In this document: positions 42,362 to 51,922 of the stretch, piece by piece
Layout of the letters: each line of letters starts with the position of its first letter
Position numbering within the stretch: position 1 is the stretch's first letter
Assembly: GCF_003628305.1 (NCBI RefSeq)
Contig: NZ_RBZM01000009.1
Coordinates: forward strand, 62,001 to 126,000
Source of the DNA: Cohnella endophytica
GTDB taxonomy: Bacteria > Bacillota > Bacilli > Paenibacillales > Paenibacillaceae
DNA length: 64,000 nucleotides
Reading direction: 5' to 3'
The notes under the pieces: model-generated
Told to the model about the DNA's origin: nothing
Database searches by the model: none
The model's input: only the letters and a program-made list of their open reading frames with translations
Program-made: the position numbers and the translations under genes

Positions 42362-42631
42362 CTATCTGCGGAATTTCGGATTGTTCCGGTTGTTCTGGTT
42401 GCCGCCCGGAGCTTTAGGAGCGTTTCCGGCGCCTTGGTTTTTCATCATTTGCTGGGCTTTCGCAAGCTGTTGGCTATTCATGTTATAGCCCATTTGCTTC
42501 GCCATTTTTTGCAGCATTTCCGGGTTGTTTTGCATCTTCGTCATTTGACTGCGCAAGTAATACACGCCGACGATAAAACCAAGGATCAAACCGACGATTA
42601 ACGTCAGAATCGGAATAATGTAGGACCACAT
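42362..42631 (-). CDS. Small membrane protein, YneF-like (UPF0154)
   Basis: An 89-residue protein with one N-terminal helix (about 3-25, SYIIPILTLIVGLILGFIVGVYYL). The following NPEMLQKMAKQMGYNMNSQQLAKAQQMMKNQ resembles the UPF0154 pattern of a helix then K-x-N-P and M-x-x-Q-M-G. The tail is Gly/Asn/Pro rich. Function unknown. GGAGG 9 bases before the ATG. Upstream partner of folE. Confidence 0.75.
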   Translation of the reverse strand: MWSYIIPILTLIVGLILGFIVGVYYLRSQMTKMQNNPEMLQKMAKQMGYNMNSQQLAKAQQMMKNQGAGNAPKAPGGNQNNRNNPKFRR

Positions 42632-42753
42632 AAGCGAACGCCTCCAACATTCATAATAAAACCCCGCTTACGCCGCGATGCGCTAGAGCAGGGCTGTCGT
42701 ACTATGATAGCATGGCCGAAGGATAGGGCGCAAACGGTAAAATCGTAAGTCTC

Positions 42754-43776
42754 CTACGATAATACCGACTCAATGAACATCGTCGGATTTTGCGCGAGAT
42801 CGACTTCCGCATAACCGACCGCCTCGTCGCCTTCCTTATCGATTACGCGAACGATCGGACGCCCCGGCAACCCTCGATGCTGACCGACCACGACGCCTGT
42901 CTGACGGTTGGAGAGCCTTACGGATATGCCGTTAGGATAGATCGAGACGATCCGCATGAAATGGACGAGCACCTCGTGATCGAGCTTGGTACCCGACATC
43001 GCGTTTAACTCCTCGCAAGCTTCGTGTGGCATGAGAGATCTGCCTTCCCCCGAAGCGTAGATCATGTTATCGTATGCGTTGGCAACCGCCGCGATCTTCG
43101 CGTAAGTATGAATATCGTCGCCGGTCAATCCGCGAGGGGCCCCGCTTCCGTCGATCGCTTCATGGTGCTGGAAAGCGACGTGCGCAATGAGCAAGCTGTA
43201 CTCCCGTTTGTTCTTCAGCAGCTCGAATCCCCGCCACGAGTGGTGCATTCGGCCTTCCTGCACTTCAGGAGCGCCTAACTTGCCGAGATCGTGGAGCAGC
43301 GCTCCGATCGCCAGCTCCTTCAATTGCAGCATATTGAGTCCCATGTTCAAACCCAACAAAGAGGAGATCATGCATACGTTCATTGCGTGCAGGAACATCG
43401 CATTGTCCGCCGTCCGAATGTCGGAAAGTTGAATAAGCAGGTTCTGGTTTTTCATTACGTCTTCGAGCATCTCGTCTACGGTTTGGCTGACCGCCTTCGA
43501 ATTAAACGACTTTCCCGAGCGCAGCGCCTCGAACATCTCGGACATCTGGTGGATGACCGCGCGTTTCGTTTCGTCCGATAGCACCTCGTCGATCGAGATG
43601 TCGCGATACATCGGATTGTCGATATAGACGGTCGTAACTCCGATTCGCTTCAGAGTGCTAATCATATATACCGTTAACTGCACTCCCTTGGATAGCAGCA
43701 CCGTTCCGTTAGAGGAGAAAATCGTCTTCCCTAATATTTGTCCCGTTTCGACGGACTCGATATCGACCAACTTCAT
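42754..43776 (-). CDS. HD-GYP domain protein with variant signature
   Basis: About 340 residues from the ATG at 43776 (AGGAGAG 8 bases upstream; the frame runs to 43842). N-terminal region (about 1-110) resembles the DUF3391-like part of HD-GYP proteins (MKLVDIESVETGQILGKTIFSSNGTVLLSKGVQLT). HD motif ALLHDLGKLGAP and AFQHHEAIDGSGAPRGLTGDDIH follow: the family GYP triplet is GAP here. A C-terminal region (VRLSNRQTGVVVGQHRGLPGRPIV) is common in this group. Likely a cyclic di-nucleotide phosphodiesterase or a binding protein. Single gene. Confidence 0.87.
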   Translation of the reverse strand: MKLVDIESVETGQILGKTIFSSNGTVLLSKGVQLTVYMISTLKRIGVTTVYIDNPMYRDISIDEVLSDETKRAVIHQMSEMFEALRSGKSFNSKAVSQTVDEMLEDVMKNQNLLIQLSDIRTADNAMFLHAMNVCMISSLLGLNMGLNMLQLKELAIGALLHDLGKLGAPEVQEGRMHHSWRGFELLKNKREYSLLIAHVAFQHHEAIDGSGAPRGLTGDDIHTYAKIAAVANAYDNMIYASGEGRSLMPHEACEELNAMSGTKLDHEVLVHFMRIVSIYPNGISVRLSNRQTGVVVGQHRGLPGRPIVRVIDKEGDEAVGYAEVDLAQNPTMFIESVLS

Positions 43777-43900
43777 TGCTTCTCTCTCCTGCCTTTGCGC
43801 TATGTTGCGTTTCCTTAGCTGACTTATTGTATATTTCGGCAAAAAAGACGTTGAAGTGAATGCGTAGGAGTTGAATTGTCGCTCATTTCCTCGGAAATAA

Positions 43901-45076
43901 TCAGTTGGCCGTGCGATCCTCCCGGCCGTTCAAGGCTCGGCCGATCGCTTCCGTTACCGACGGATCTTTTTCTGTCGATAACGCGTCGTTCAAGCTTGCC
44001 CTGGCTTCTTCCGAGGCAATTTTACCAAGCGACCACGCCGCGGTCGCCCTCAAGACGGGACGCGGGTCATCGCGCAATACGGCGGCCACGTCGGGGACCG
44101 ATTCCGCATCGCGGAAATTGCCGAGCGCGATTAGCGCATTGCGCTGAATCGGCTTGCGGCCGCGCCAGGCGGCGGAACTATCCCCGAATTTCTCGCGAAA
44201 CTCGCGATTGCCCATCTTCAGCAACGGACGAAGCAACGGCTTGGCGATCTCCGGATCGGGAATGAGCTCGGCATGATGCCTGATGTCGATCTTGCGGTTT
44301 ACGGGACAGACGATCTGGCACGTATCGCATCCGTATAACCGGTTGCCGATCTTCGCCATCATTTCCTCGCTCACCATTTCTTTCGTCTGAGTGACGTAGG
44401 AAATGCACAATTGAGCGTTTAATTGTCCGGGTCCCACGAGCGCTCCCGTAGGGCATGCGTCGATGCATAACGTACAATCCCCGCACCCTTCGGCTATTGC
44501 CGAATCCGGCGGAAGCGGCAAGTTCGTGATCGTCTCGCCCAGATAGACCCACGAACCGAGCTCGGGCGTCAACGTAGAGCAATTTTTGCCGCTCCAGCCG
44601 ATCCCCGCCCGTTCCGCAACGGCACGGTCGGAGAGCGCCCCGGTGTCCACCATCGACATCAGCTTGGCTTCCGGTACTCTTTCCATAATCCAAGCATCCA
44701 GCTTCGCCAATCTTCTCCGCAAAGCCCGATGGTAGTCTTCTCCCCACGCGGAACGCGACAGGATCCCCCTACGTTTGCCCGGTTCGGAGACGGGAGCCCC
44801 TTTCATCTTGGACGGGTATGCGACGGCGATGGCGATAATTGATCTAGCTTCCTGCATTAGCAGAGTCGGAGTCGTCCTTAAGTCCAAGTCCGGCTCCTCG
44901 AAACCGGATTCATGGCCCCGTTCCCGATGCCGTACGAGTCTTTCGCGAAGCTCGGAGAACGGTTCCGCGGTCGTTATCCTCAGCTTGTCTATCCCGAGAT
45001 CCGGAGCGGCGGCGATCATTTCATCCTTCAAACGGCTCCAGAACGAGGAATCCCGGTTAACATCCCGTTGGCTCAC
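43901..45076 (-). CDS. queG: Epoxyqueuosine reductase QueG
   Basis: About 391 residues if it starts at GTG 45076, which overlaps the signal peptidase TGA (GTGA); the frame also has a GTG at 45103. Cobalamin- and iron-sulfur-dependent enzyme of the last step of queuosine tRNA modification. Motifs: DTGALSDRAVAERAGIGWSGKNC, CGDCTLCIDACPTGAL and YGCDTCQIVCPVNRK (two 4Fe-4S clusters); C-terminal HEAT-like repeats (about 290-390, NALIALGNFRDAESVPDVAAVLRDD) bind tRNA. Fourth gene of a run DUF402, lepB, queG on the minus strand. Confidence 0.93.
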   Translation of the reverse strand: MSQRDVNRDSSFWSRLKDEMIAAAPDLGIDKLRITTAEPFSELRERLVRHRERGHESGFEEPDLDLRTTPTLLMQEARSIIAIAVAYPSKMKGAPVSEPGKRRGILSRSAWGEDYHRALRRRLAKLDAWIMERVPEAKLMSMVDTGALSDRAVAERAGIGWSGKNCSTLTPELGSWVYLGETITNLPLPPDSAIAEGCGDCTLCIDACPTGALVGPGQLNAQLCISYVTQTKEMVSEEMMAKIGNRLYGCDTCQIVCPVNRKIDIRHHAELIPDPEIAKPLLRPLLKMGNREFREKFGDSSAAWRGRKPIQRNALIALGNFRDAESVPDVAAVLRDDPRPVLRATAAWSLGKIASEEARASLNDALSTEKDPSVTEAIGRALNGREDRTAN

Positions 45077-45669
45077 AGTTTCGCCCAGCGGCTTATCGGC
45101 CACACGATCAGGTCCGCTCTTCCTTTAATGTACGATTCGGGTACTTCATTAAACGCGCGGCTATCCCTGCTCGCCCGTTCATGCCGGTTATCCCCCATCA
45201 CGAAATAATGCTTCGGGCTGACCGTCGTCGGTCCGAAATCCCCGTCTTCGATTTTCGCGTCCGTATAGGGCTCTACGGTTAGCTTGCCATTGATATAAAG
45301 CTCGCCGCCGCGGATTTCCAACGTGTCGCCCGGCATGCCCACGATGCGTTTGACCAAATATTCCTTGCGTTCCGGACCCTCGCTAGGGTCCTTAAGAATG
45401 ACGACGTCCCCGCGTTTCAAGCTTCCGAACTCCAGCACGACCTTGTTCACGAACAGCCATTCGTTCTCATGCAGCGTCGGTTCCATGGAGATTTTCTTAA
45501 CGGTGGACAACTGGAATACGTAAGCCTGAAGAAGCATCACGATAATCGCCGCGACGATAAGCGCTTTCGTCCAATCCCACAGCTCTTTGCGCCAACCGCT
45601 TAATACAGGCTGCTTTTGCGCGGAACGCCTTCTGTTGCCTGGAGCTCTAGACTCCGCTTGTTGTCTCAT
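45073..45669 (-). CDS. lepB: Signal peptidase I
   Basis: About 198 residues from the ATG at 45669, which overlaps the DUF402 stop (ATGA) and has GGAGAG 11 bases upstream. Membrane protease that cuts signal peptides of secreted proteins. One membrane helix (about 35-55), nucleophile Ser61 in ISMEPTL, general-base Lys107 in LVKRIVGMPGD, and MGDNRHERASRDSRAF. N-terminal cytoplasmic part is basic. Sits between DUF402 and queG with overlaps on both sides. Confidence 0.95.
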   Translation of the reverse strand: MRQQAESRAPGNRRRSAQKQPVLSGWRKELWDWTKALIVAAIIVMLLQAYVFQLSTVKKISMEPTLHENEWLFVNKVVLEFGSLKRGDVVILKDPSEGPERKEYLVKRIVGMPGDTLEIRGGELYINGKLTVEPYTDAKIEDGDFGPTTVSPKHYFVMGDNRHERASRDSRAFNEVPESYIKGRADLIVWPISRWAKL

Positions 45670-46247
45670 AGACGTCCATTCTCTCCTTCGGCTTCCGCCT
45701 GTCGCTTCCATTGCTCGTAGTAATGGTAGATCTCGTCATCCCCGAACGGGAATTCCCGTCTCGCGATGGCGTCCAACAGCTCCAGCAGGGCTCCTTCAAC
45801 GCGGGCTTCGATGTTCTCGCCGTAACGGTATTCTTCCTTATGCCTGAGGAACTCGTCCCTGTCCAGCTCTTGAACGGTCCCGTCAGGCAATACGACGACG
45901 TCCAAATCGTAATCGATATAGGTCAAGACATCCCCGTATCGATAGGGAGGGGACGCCAAATTGCAATAATAACGAATGCCTTTTTCTTCGATTAAAGCGA
46001 CTACGTTATACCATAGCTCGGGCATGAAGAAGGAAACGGCCGGCACTCTGCTGATCCATTCGTTGCCGCTTGCCTCCACGATCGTAGTCCGGTCGTTCAA
46101 CAACACGCATACCTGTCTTCCGATATGCCGGGGATGCAACTTGTCTTGAGGTACTTGCCAATTCTCAAGCCAAACCCGATGCAACGAACCGTCATGCTTA
46201 AAGCTCTTGATCACGCGTTTGACATATGGACTATCCGATGTCTCCAT
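45666..46247 (-). CDS. DUF402 nucleoside phosphatase (Ntdp-like)
   Basis: A 193-residue cytoplasmic protein of the DUF402 family, whose Bacillus and Staphylococcus members hydrolyse nucleoside di- and triphosphates. Recognisable blocks: VKRVIKSFKHDGSLHRVW, MPELWYNVVALIEEKGIRYYCNLASPP and YIDYDLDVVVLPDGTVQELDRDEF, the last with metal-binding Asp residues. Heads the lepB-queG overlap operon. ATG at 46247. Confidence 0.88.
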   Translation of the reverse strand: METSDSPYVKRVIKSFKHDGSLHRVWLENWQVPQDKLHPRHIGRQVCVLLNDRTTIVEASGNEWISRVPAVSFFMPELWYNVVALIEEKGIRYYCNLASPPYRYGDVLTYIDYDLDVVVLPDGTVQELDRDEFLRHKEEYRYGENIEARVEGALLELLDAIARREFPFGDDEIYHYYEQWKRQAEAEGENGRL

Positions 46248-46324
46248 GACGGTACGCCCCCCCGTTTTGCTTCTTCAAGTTGAATGCCGTTACGTATGGA
46301 CGGCAAGGTGCGATACTATAAGAA

Positions 46325-46368
46325 AAGCATATCTCCCCGCCAAAAGCAATGGCGCGAAAGATATGCTT
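46325..46368 (-). terminator. Terminator of the GNAT gene
   Basis: AAGCATATCT pairs with AGATATGCTT (10 bp), with an inner CGCC/GGCG stem. On the minus strand TTTTCTT follows. Confidence 0.75.
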
Positions 46369-46422
46369 CCAATGAGCAGATCATTACGATAATAGCGAAT
46401 CAGGATGTTTAGGATGTTTGTC

Positions 46423-46845
46423 TTATCCGGCTACGATCGATAGAGGATGCGTTAACTGGGCGAAATCGATCGGCCTTACGCCGAGCGACTCGTAGAATGG
46501 ACGCAAAAGCTCGTTATGCTTGTCTCCGGGAATCAGAACCTTCATTACTTTGCGTTGACGGAACCGGTTATTCATCGTAGATACGAGAGCCCGTCCCACG
46601 CCTTGGCGTCTGAAACCTTCATGCACGGCTACGCGATACATGTAGCCCTTCTGTTTATCTATCGTTCCGATCAATACGCCTGCGATAACGCCCGCCGATT
46701 CGGCGACCAGCACAAGCTCGCTGTCCCAAGACAATTGGCGTGCGAACGCGCCCATCGTCTCCTCGCAACATTCCTCCGACAATACTTCTTCCAGAAGCTC
46801 CGCGACCGACCTGTAGTCTGACAATTGGAAAGAACGAATCTGCAT
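46423..46845 (-). CDS. GNAT-family N-acetyltransferase
   Basis: About 140 residues from the ATG at 46845 (GGAGG 10 bases upstream). Acetyl-CoA-dependent transferase fold: IRSFQLSDYRSVAELLEEVL, ELVLVAESAGVIAGVLIGTI, and the acetyl-CoA loop VHEGFRRQGVGRALV. The final strands (KVLIPGDKHNELLRPFYESLGV) fit too. Acceptor substrate unknown. Single gene with its own terminator. Confidence 0.87.
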   Translation of the reverse strand: MQIRSFQLSDYRSVAELLEEVLSEECCEETMGAFARQLSWDSELVLVAESAGVIAGVLIGTIDKQKGYMYRVAVHEGFRRQGVGRALVSTMNNRFRQRKVMKVLIPGDKHNELLRPFYESLGVRPIDFAQLTHPLSIVAG

Positions 46846-47175
46846 GCTGCACAATCCTCCGGACAAGAAGTTAGAAGTTTACATCCAGTTAACGTTTTAA
46901 CGGTCTCTTAATTTTACGACAATTTGGCGAAATTTCTAGTTCTTTTATTAAAAAAACACAAATATTTTCGTCAAAATGCTAGAATCTTTGGTGAAAACGC
47001 TTTAAAACGGACGATTACCGGTGATTTATAGATACTTTTGGTCGATAACCGCGATATTCGCTTCCTTTTGCGGTTATTTCGTAGCGGTAATGGGCATTTT
47101 AATGGAGTCGCTTGCTCTCGTTTGTCCCGGGGATGTGTCAGAACGACACGAGTTTTGACTTTTTATACATCTATG

Positions 47176-47204
47176 TTGATTTAATCAAATGGATAAGGGA
47201 TAAT
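47176..47204 (+). promoter_or_regulatory. Promoter and 13-bp dyad of sodA
   Basis: TTGATT (47176-47181), 17-bp spacer, GATAAT (47199-47204). The -35 is half of a perfect palindrome TTGATT-T-AATCAA (47176-47188), a candidate operator. The rest of the AT-rich gap 46846-47175 shows no gene. Confidence 0.55.
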
Positions 47205-47263
47205 AGTTATCGTGAGCAACTAAAGCTACATATCGATATTCAATTCATAGGAGGTAATTACAA

Positions 47264-47875
47264 ATGGCACACGAATTGCCCGCACTACCTTACGCAACGG
47301 ACGCGCTTGAGCCCCACATCGACACGGCGACAATGGAAATCCATCACGGCCGCCACCACAATGCCTATGTAACGAACTTGAACAACGCATTGAAATCCGC
47401 TCCGGAACTCGAAAGCAAAAGCGTTGAAGATCTGATCGCGGACTTGAACGCCGTACCGGAAAGCATCCGTACCGCGGTTCGCAACAACGGCGGCGGACAT
47501 GCGAACCACTCCCTGTTCTGGAAAACGATCAGCCCAAGCGGCGGCGGACAACCTTCCGGCGCATTGGCTTCCGCGATCGACAGCGAACTGGGCGGATTCG
47601 ACAAATTCAAAGAAACTTTCGCGGCTGCTGGCGCGACTCGCTTCGGCTCCGGCTGGGCATGGCTTGCGCTGGGCAAAGACGGCAACCTTAAAGTATACAG
47701 CCTGCCGAACCAAGATAGCCCGATCATGGAAGGCGACACTCCTCTTCTCGGATTGGACGTTTGGGAGCACGCTTACTACCTGAAATACCAGAACAAACGC
47801 CCTGACTACATCGCGGCTTTCTGGAACGTCGTGGACTGGAACGCAGTCGGCGCGAGCTACGACGCGGCGAAGTAA
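47264..47875 (+). CDS. sodA: Superoxide dismutase (Mn/Fe)
   Basis: A 203-residue cytoplasmic enzyme converting superoxide to peroxide and oxygen. Metal ligands His27 ([13 protein letters not shown]), His82 ([11 protein letters not shown]), Asp165 and His169 ([13 protein letters not shown]). Standard length and form for the main Bacillales SodA. RBS AGGAGG 8 bases before the ATG. Single gene with terminator. The DNA looks highly adapted (few rare codons), suggesting high expression. Confidence 0.97.
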   Translation: MAHELPALPYATDALEPHIDTATMEIHHGRHHNAYVTNLNNALKSAPELESKSVEDLIADLNAVPESIRTAVRNNGGGHANHSLFWKTISPSGGGQPSGALASAIDSELGGFDKFKETFAAAGATRFGSGWAWLALGKDGNLKVYSLPNQDSPIMEGDTPLLGLDVWEHAYYLKYQNKRPDYIAAFWNVVDWNAVGASYDAAK

Positions 47876-47900
47876 TCGTAAGAGAGTAATAGCATGGAGA

Positions 47901-47945
47901 AACAGCCCGCAGATCAGGTCCGTCCTGACTTGCGGGCTGTTTTTT
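47901..47945 (+). terminator. Terminator of sodA
   Basis: ACAGCCCGC pairs with GCGGGCTGT, with an inner AGATCAGG/CCTGACTT stem, followed by TTTTT. It may also act on the convergent globin sensor gene. Confidence 0.9.
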
Positions 47946-47955
47946 GTCGTCATGC

Positions 47956-48966
47956 TTATGAATTCTGTTCGACCAAACCGTTTAATTCGGCGGTTACCGT
48001 ATCGATCATCTGCACGAACGAGGACAATTCCTGCGAGCTCGCCGCCTGTTCCCTGGAGAAACGCACCGTCTCTTCGCTACCGTGCTTAACCTCGTCCAGC
48101 GAGGAACGGATTTCCTTCAGCTTGCTCTGAATCGTAATCAATGCCTGCTTGGAATGAGTGGCCAGCTTGCGGATCTCATTGGCGACGACCTCGAATCCGA
48201 GTCCCGCCTCTCCCGCTCTAGCCGCTTCCAACGCCGCATTCAAACCGATCAGATGCGTCTGATCGGAAATTTCCCGCATCGTCGAGCCGAGCTGGTGAAT
48301 TTCGTCGATTTCGCGGGAAAGCTCGCCGACCTTAACGTTGGAATTCTCTTGCACGTTCGCAGTATGTATCGCGTTGGTCGCCACCGCATTGCTGCTCTCG
48401 CTAAGTTGAACCATCATCGAGGACAGCTCCTGCACGATGCCGCTCACTTTAACGAGCATATTTTGCCGCTCATCGACCAGCTTCTCGATTTTCGCCTTCT
48501 CGTCCTGCTCGTAAGCCTCAAGCACGATCTGGGAGTCCAAGTTGAACAGCTTGCTAAGTACATAGGTAATTCGCAGCCATTCTTCGGGAACGATTCGTTT
48601 TAGATGGGACGTGGCGATATCCAAATATAGAACATAAGTGCCTAAGTACCAATCGGTCGTTAATCCGATTCGGGAATGCACTTTGCCGATATACAGCCTT
48701 TTGGAGAAAAATTCCTCGTCGATTACTCCGGCAGTCAGTGCCTGGAAATACCAGCGCTGAGTCTCTTTCAACCGCTCGATCGTGCTGTGGGATTGGATAA
48801 GCCGCAATAATTCCGGTTGTTCCGTAATGCGATCGTAAAGCTCATTCACGACATCATCCGTAATGTCGGAGAACAATTTCTGCTTCGTACTCAGAAACTT
48901 CAGGTCATCCTCTTCGATACCGATATAGCGCAATTGTTTCCGCCTTGCCTCGTTCACTTGAATCAT
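47956..48966 (-). CDS. Globin-coupled chemotaxis-type sensor (HemAT-like)
   Basis: A 336-residue soluble transducer. Residues about 1-170 are a sensor globin; His97 in [12 protein letters not shown] is the expected heme ligand, so it probably senses oxygen. Residues about 175-330 are a chemotaxis signalling domain: [43 protein letters not shown] is the tip. At 336 residues it is shorter than HemAT of Bacillus (about 430), having a shortened coiled coil that lacks obvious adaptation helices. The gene is single; it would need a CheA such as that at 37181-39211 or another. Confidence 0.92.
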   Translation of the reverse strand: MIQVNEARRKQLRYIGIEEDDLKFLSTKQKLFSDITDDVVNELYDRITEQPELLRLIQSHSTIERLKETQRWYFQALTAGVIDEEFFSKRLYIGKVHSRIGLTTDWYLGTYVLYLDIATSHLKRIVPEEWLRITYVLSKLFNLDSQIVLEAYEQDEKAKIEKLVDERQNMLVKVSGIVQELSSMMVQLSESSNAVATNAIHTANVQENSNVKVGELSREIDEIHQLGSTMREISDQTHLIGLNAALEAARAGEAGLGFEVVANEIRKLATHSKQALITIQSKLKEIRSSLDEVKHGSEETVRFSREQAASSQELSSFVQMIDTVTAELNGLVEQNS

Positions 48967-49075
48967 AGGACTTCCTCCTCATCTGAGCTGACGTAAGACT
49001 AGCTTGTCTTGAATCGACGTTTACGTCAAGCCCTTCGATGAATGTTCACATTTTCTTCCTCTTTAGGATAAGTTC

Positions 49076-49516
49076 CTAGATTTCGACTTTGGTCGCGTAC
49101 AGCGGCAGGACATCCTCTTCGTTCGGAATGCGGATTACGCAATCCAATATATTCATCAGCTCTGCCCGAGCATGATTCAAGTATCCCATGACCGAATCCT
49201 GGAGCTTGTCCGTCTGCAACGCCGCGTTCAACCAGAGCTTTCGGTTCAGCAAAACGATCGATAGCTCGAACGGAGAACGGTAACGTCTGATTTCCTCGTA
49301 GATTGTCGTTTGAAGATACGTTTCCGGAAGCACCAGGGAATACATGAGAACGGGGTGCCCGGGGTGTAAATCCTTAATCTGGAATTGCTCTAGCAAAGGA
49401 TAGTTATTTTTGTGCCACCGGTACCCGAACATCGCCGATTCCTCTTCTTCCCATACGGGCTCGTACACTTTAATCGCCTCCTGGAAGAGCTGCTTGTAGA
49501 ATTCCGCTAATTTCAC
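49076..49516 (-). CDS. Hypothetical protein, 146 residues
   Basis: I do not recognise this protein. It is soluble, with aromatic-rich start (MKLAEFYKQLFQEAIKVYEPVWEEEESAMFGYRW), a beta/helix centre (MYSLVLPETYLQTTIYEEIRRYRSPFELSIVLLNRKLW) and a helical C-terminal part with DSVMGYLNHARAELMNILDCVIRI. It starts at GTG, 6 bases after GAGGGGGACG. It follows the globin sensor gene in the same orientation, but with a separate start region (gap 110 bp). Function unknown. Confidence 0.75.
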   Translation of the reverse strand: MKLAEFYKQLFQEAIKVYEPVWEEEESAMFGYRWHKNNYPLLEQFQIKDLHPGHPVLMYSLVLPETYLQTTIYEEIRRYRSPFELSIVLLNRKLWLNAALQTDKLQDSVMGYLNHARAELMNILDCVIRIPNEEDVLPLYATKVEI

Positions 49517-49700
49517 TTCCGTCCCCCTCGTTAGTCGTGCGCATCCTGTGAGTTCGTATACTGTAACTTTAAGCTCGAGGTATTAAATCTAGTGCCTGAT
49601 GAATATTTGAAAAATGTTTGTTTCCCTAACCGAAACGAGAGGAATAAGAGAAAGTTGTTAGCAAATTGTTTGGGTTATTCGTCACGTAAGCCTTAACGCG

Positions 49701-49752
49701 AACAAAACCATGGCATCTCGGCGATGTTACCGCCGTTTGCCATGGTTTTGTT
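49701..49752. terminator. Hairpin beyond mutY
   Basis: AACAAAACCATGGCA pairs with TGCCATGGTTTTGTT (15 bp), with an inner CGGCG/CGCCG stem. It lies just past the mutY stop codon, so it should end that transcript, though no long T tract follows beyond the stem. Confidence 0.7.
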
Positions 49753-49761
49753 CTCGAAGCT

Positions 49762-50883
49762 CTAATCATTATTGCGATTAATAAAATACTCCGTTAATAA
49801 TTTCCTGAACACGTTGGGCCAAACATAGTCCTCGAAGTTATCCGGACTAACCCACTCGTAAGCCGTGCGATCCGCAATGTAGCGTTCATCTTTCACCGTC
49901 GCGGACAATACTCTTATTTTCCAGACGAGATGCGTGAAGATGTGCTGCGCCTCCCCGATTACCCGTTCGTCGGCATGAATCCTCAACCCTTCGTTCGCGA
50001 GAGCCTTTTCTAACCCGATCTTGCCCTCCGCGAGAGATTCCCATGCCACGGCGTCCGGAACTTCAATATGGGGAAGCTCCCACATTTTCGCTAGGAGCCC
50101 TGTTTCCGGACGTCTGCGAACGAGTACCTTGCCCGCGTTCTCCCCCTTGCCTTCCAATAGCGCCGCGAAACGATACACGTCTCTGGCCTTCTTCGCTTTC
50201 GTCTTCACCGGAAGCTCCCGTTCCCGGCCTTCCAGACGGCCAAGGCACATCGTTCTGACCGGGCATTCCCCGCAGGACGGCGACTTCGGCGTACAGACTA
50301 AAGCCCCGAGTTCCATTAACGCCTGGTTGAAATCGGCCGCTTCTCCTTCGGGAATAAGCGATTGCGCCAACGTTTCCATGCGGATTCGCGTGGCGGGACG
50401 AGCGATATCGTCCTCCAAGCAGAAATATCGCGACAGCACGCGCATGACGTTGCCGTCGACCGCAGGCTCCGGCTGATTATACGCGATGCTAAGAATCGCG
50501 CCCGTCGTATAAGGGCCGACGCCCTTCAAGCCCGATACTTGCCGCTTATCGCTTGGTACCCTTCCGCCGTATTCGGAGACGACTTCGCGCGCTGCAGATT
50601 GCAAATTACGCGCCCTAGAGTAGTATCCTAGGCCTTCCCAATGCTTCAGCACGTCTTCCTCCGGCGCTAAGGCAAGTTCCGTCAGAGAAGGAAAACGATG
50701 CACGAACCGGTTGAAATACGGGATTACGGTATCCACTCTCGTCTGCTGAAGCATGATTTCCGATACCCAGATATGATAAGGATCCCTGCTTCTCCGCCAT
50801 GGCAAGTCCCGTCTTACTTTACGGTACCACCTGAGCAGTTCCTCGCCGAAATACGTCTTGCTCTCGTCCGCGTTTAAGCTCAT
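49762..50883 (-). CDS. mutY: A/G-specific adenine DNA glycosylase
   Basis: A 373-residue base-excision repair enzyme that removes adenine opposite 8-oxoguanine. Catalytic Glu in SEIMLQQTRVDTV, helix-hairpin-helix GLKGVGPYTTGAILSIAYN with Asp in EPAVDGNVMRVLSRY, and the 4Fe-4S loop CTPKSPSCGECPVRTMC. The C-terminal NUDIX-like domain (VLVRRRPETGLLAKMWELPH) recognises 8-oxoguanine. Its ATG lies 7 bases after the AraC gene stop with GAGGAGGG inside the end of that gene. Confidence 0.95.
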   Translation of the reverse strand: MSLNADESKTYFGEELLRWYRKVRRDLPWRRSRDPYHIWVSEIMLQQTRVDTVIPYFNRFVHRFPSLTELALAPEEDVLKHWEGLGYYSRARNLQSAAREVVSEYGGRVPSDKRQVSGLKGVGPYTTGAILSIAYNQPEPAVDGNVMRVLSRYFCLEDDIARPATRIRMETLAQSLIPEGEAADFNQALMELGALVCTPKSPSCGECPVRTMCLGRLEGRERELPVKTKAKKARDVYRFAALLEGKGENAGKVLVRRRPETGLLAKMWELPHIEVPDAVAWESLAEGKIGLEKALANEGLRIHADERVIGEAQHIFTHLVWKIRVLSATVKDERYIADRTAYEWVSPDNFEDYVWPNVFRKLLTEYFINRNND

Positions 50884-50890
50884 GCTCCGC

Positions 50891-51766
50891 TTAACCCTCC
50901 TCGTCCGTGCCGGCCGATTCGTTCTCCGCGGCCGTGAACAACGCCGCTTGCTTGCGATAGCGGCTAGGCGTCAAGCCGGTATGGGCCTTGAACATTCGAG
51001 AAAAATAGTAAATTTGCATGCCGATCTTGCTAGCCACCGCGGACACGTTGCATTCCGGTTGAAGCAGCAGCCCCTTCGCGACTTCCATCCTCCGTTGATT
51101 CACGTATTGAATCGGCGAATAACCCAGGATCCCTTTGAAAAATACGATAAAGTAATTCGGATGCAAATACACTTGTTTGGCCAAGCTTTCAACCGTTATG
51201 TTGTCCGCGAGATGATCGTCGATATATTGCAGGATAACGTTGATTTTCTGAAGCTCCTCGGACGGGGCGCCCTCGTTCTCGCCTAGCGGCAAGCTGTCCA
51301 AATATATGCTCAGCAGCTCCAGCAACGCGGCTTTAATCCGCAACCTGGAAGTGAGCTTGTCCCTTACCAGCTCCTTGAACAGTTGCTTGAATAACGCGTC
51401 GACCGCAGGGCCATCCATAATCTGAATATGAAACGGCATCTGCAACGTACGATACAAATCCCGTTCCTCGTAGCTGCTACGGTAATGACACCACTGCAGC
51501 GTAATCTCTTCATCCTTCTCCAGGGCGAAGCGATGAGGGGTTCCCGACAGAAGAATAATGAGCTTTCCCTGAACAAGGGGGACCTCCTTGCCACGCACGT
51601 AAAGCTTGCCCGTTCCTTCCTTTACGTACAGGAACCGGCTGCAGTCGTATATATCTTCGCGGTCTTTAACAGAAGAGGCGTCCAACACCGTTTCGGCCGC
51701 CGCCGAGACTTCAAAATTCATGTGCTCGAAATGTTTCATCATGATCGTCAAATAATTCGTAGTCAT
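50891..51766 (-). CDS. AraC-family transcriptional regulator
   Basis: A 291-residue soluble regulator. Cupin-like sensor domain (about 30-120: CSRFLYVKEGTGKLYVRGKEVPLVQGKLIILLSGTPHRF) and C-terminal double helix-turn-helix (about 175-270: NITVESLAKQVYLHPNYFIVFFKGILGYSPIQYVNQRRM and VASKIGMQIYYFSRMFKAHTGLTPSRYR). Typical of regulators of sugar utilisation. No sugar gene is adjacent; mutY follows in the same transcript direction by 7 bp, which is likely coincidence. Confidence 0.9.
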   Translation of the reverse strand: MTTNYLTIMMKHFEHMNFEVSAAAETVLDASSVKDREDIYDCSRFLYVKEGTGKLYVRGKEVPLVQGKLIILLSGTPHRFALEKDEEITLQWCHYRSSYEERDLYRTLQMPFHIQIMDGPAVDALFKQLFKELVRDKLTSRLRIKAALLELLSIYLDSLPLGENEGAPSEELQKINVILQYIDDHLADNITVESLAKQVYLHPNYFIVFFKGILGYSPIQYVNQRRMEVAKGLLLQPECNVSAVASKIGMQIYYFSRMFKAHTGLTPSRYRKQAALFTAAENESAGTDEEG

Positions 51767-51922
51767 CTCAATGCTCCATTATCCCGGTATATAGATTACA
51801 ACCTTATTGTTAATATATTTCCATTATACGTTAGTCTGTCCCCGGCGTGTAATTACAATTTCATTACGCAAACCCATAAAATAACAGCCCGATCGTGAAC
51901 CACAACCGGACTGTTGCGAGAT

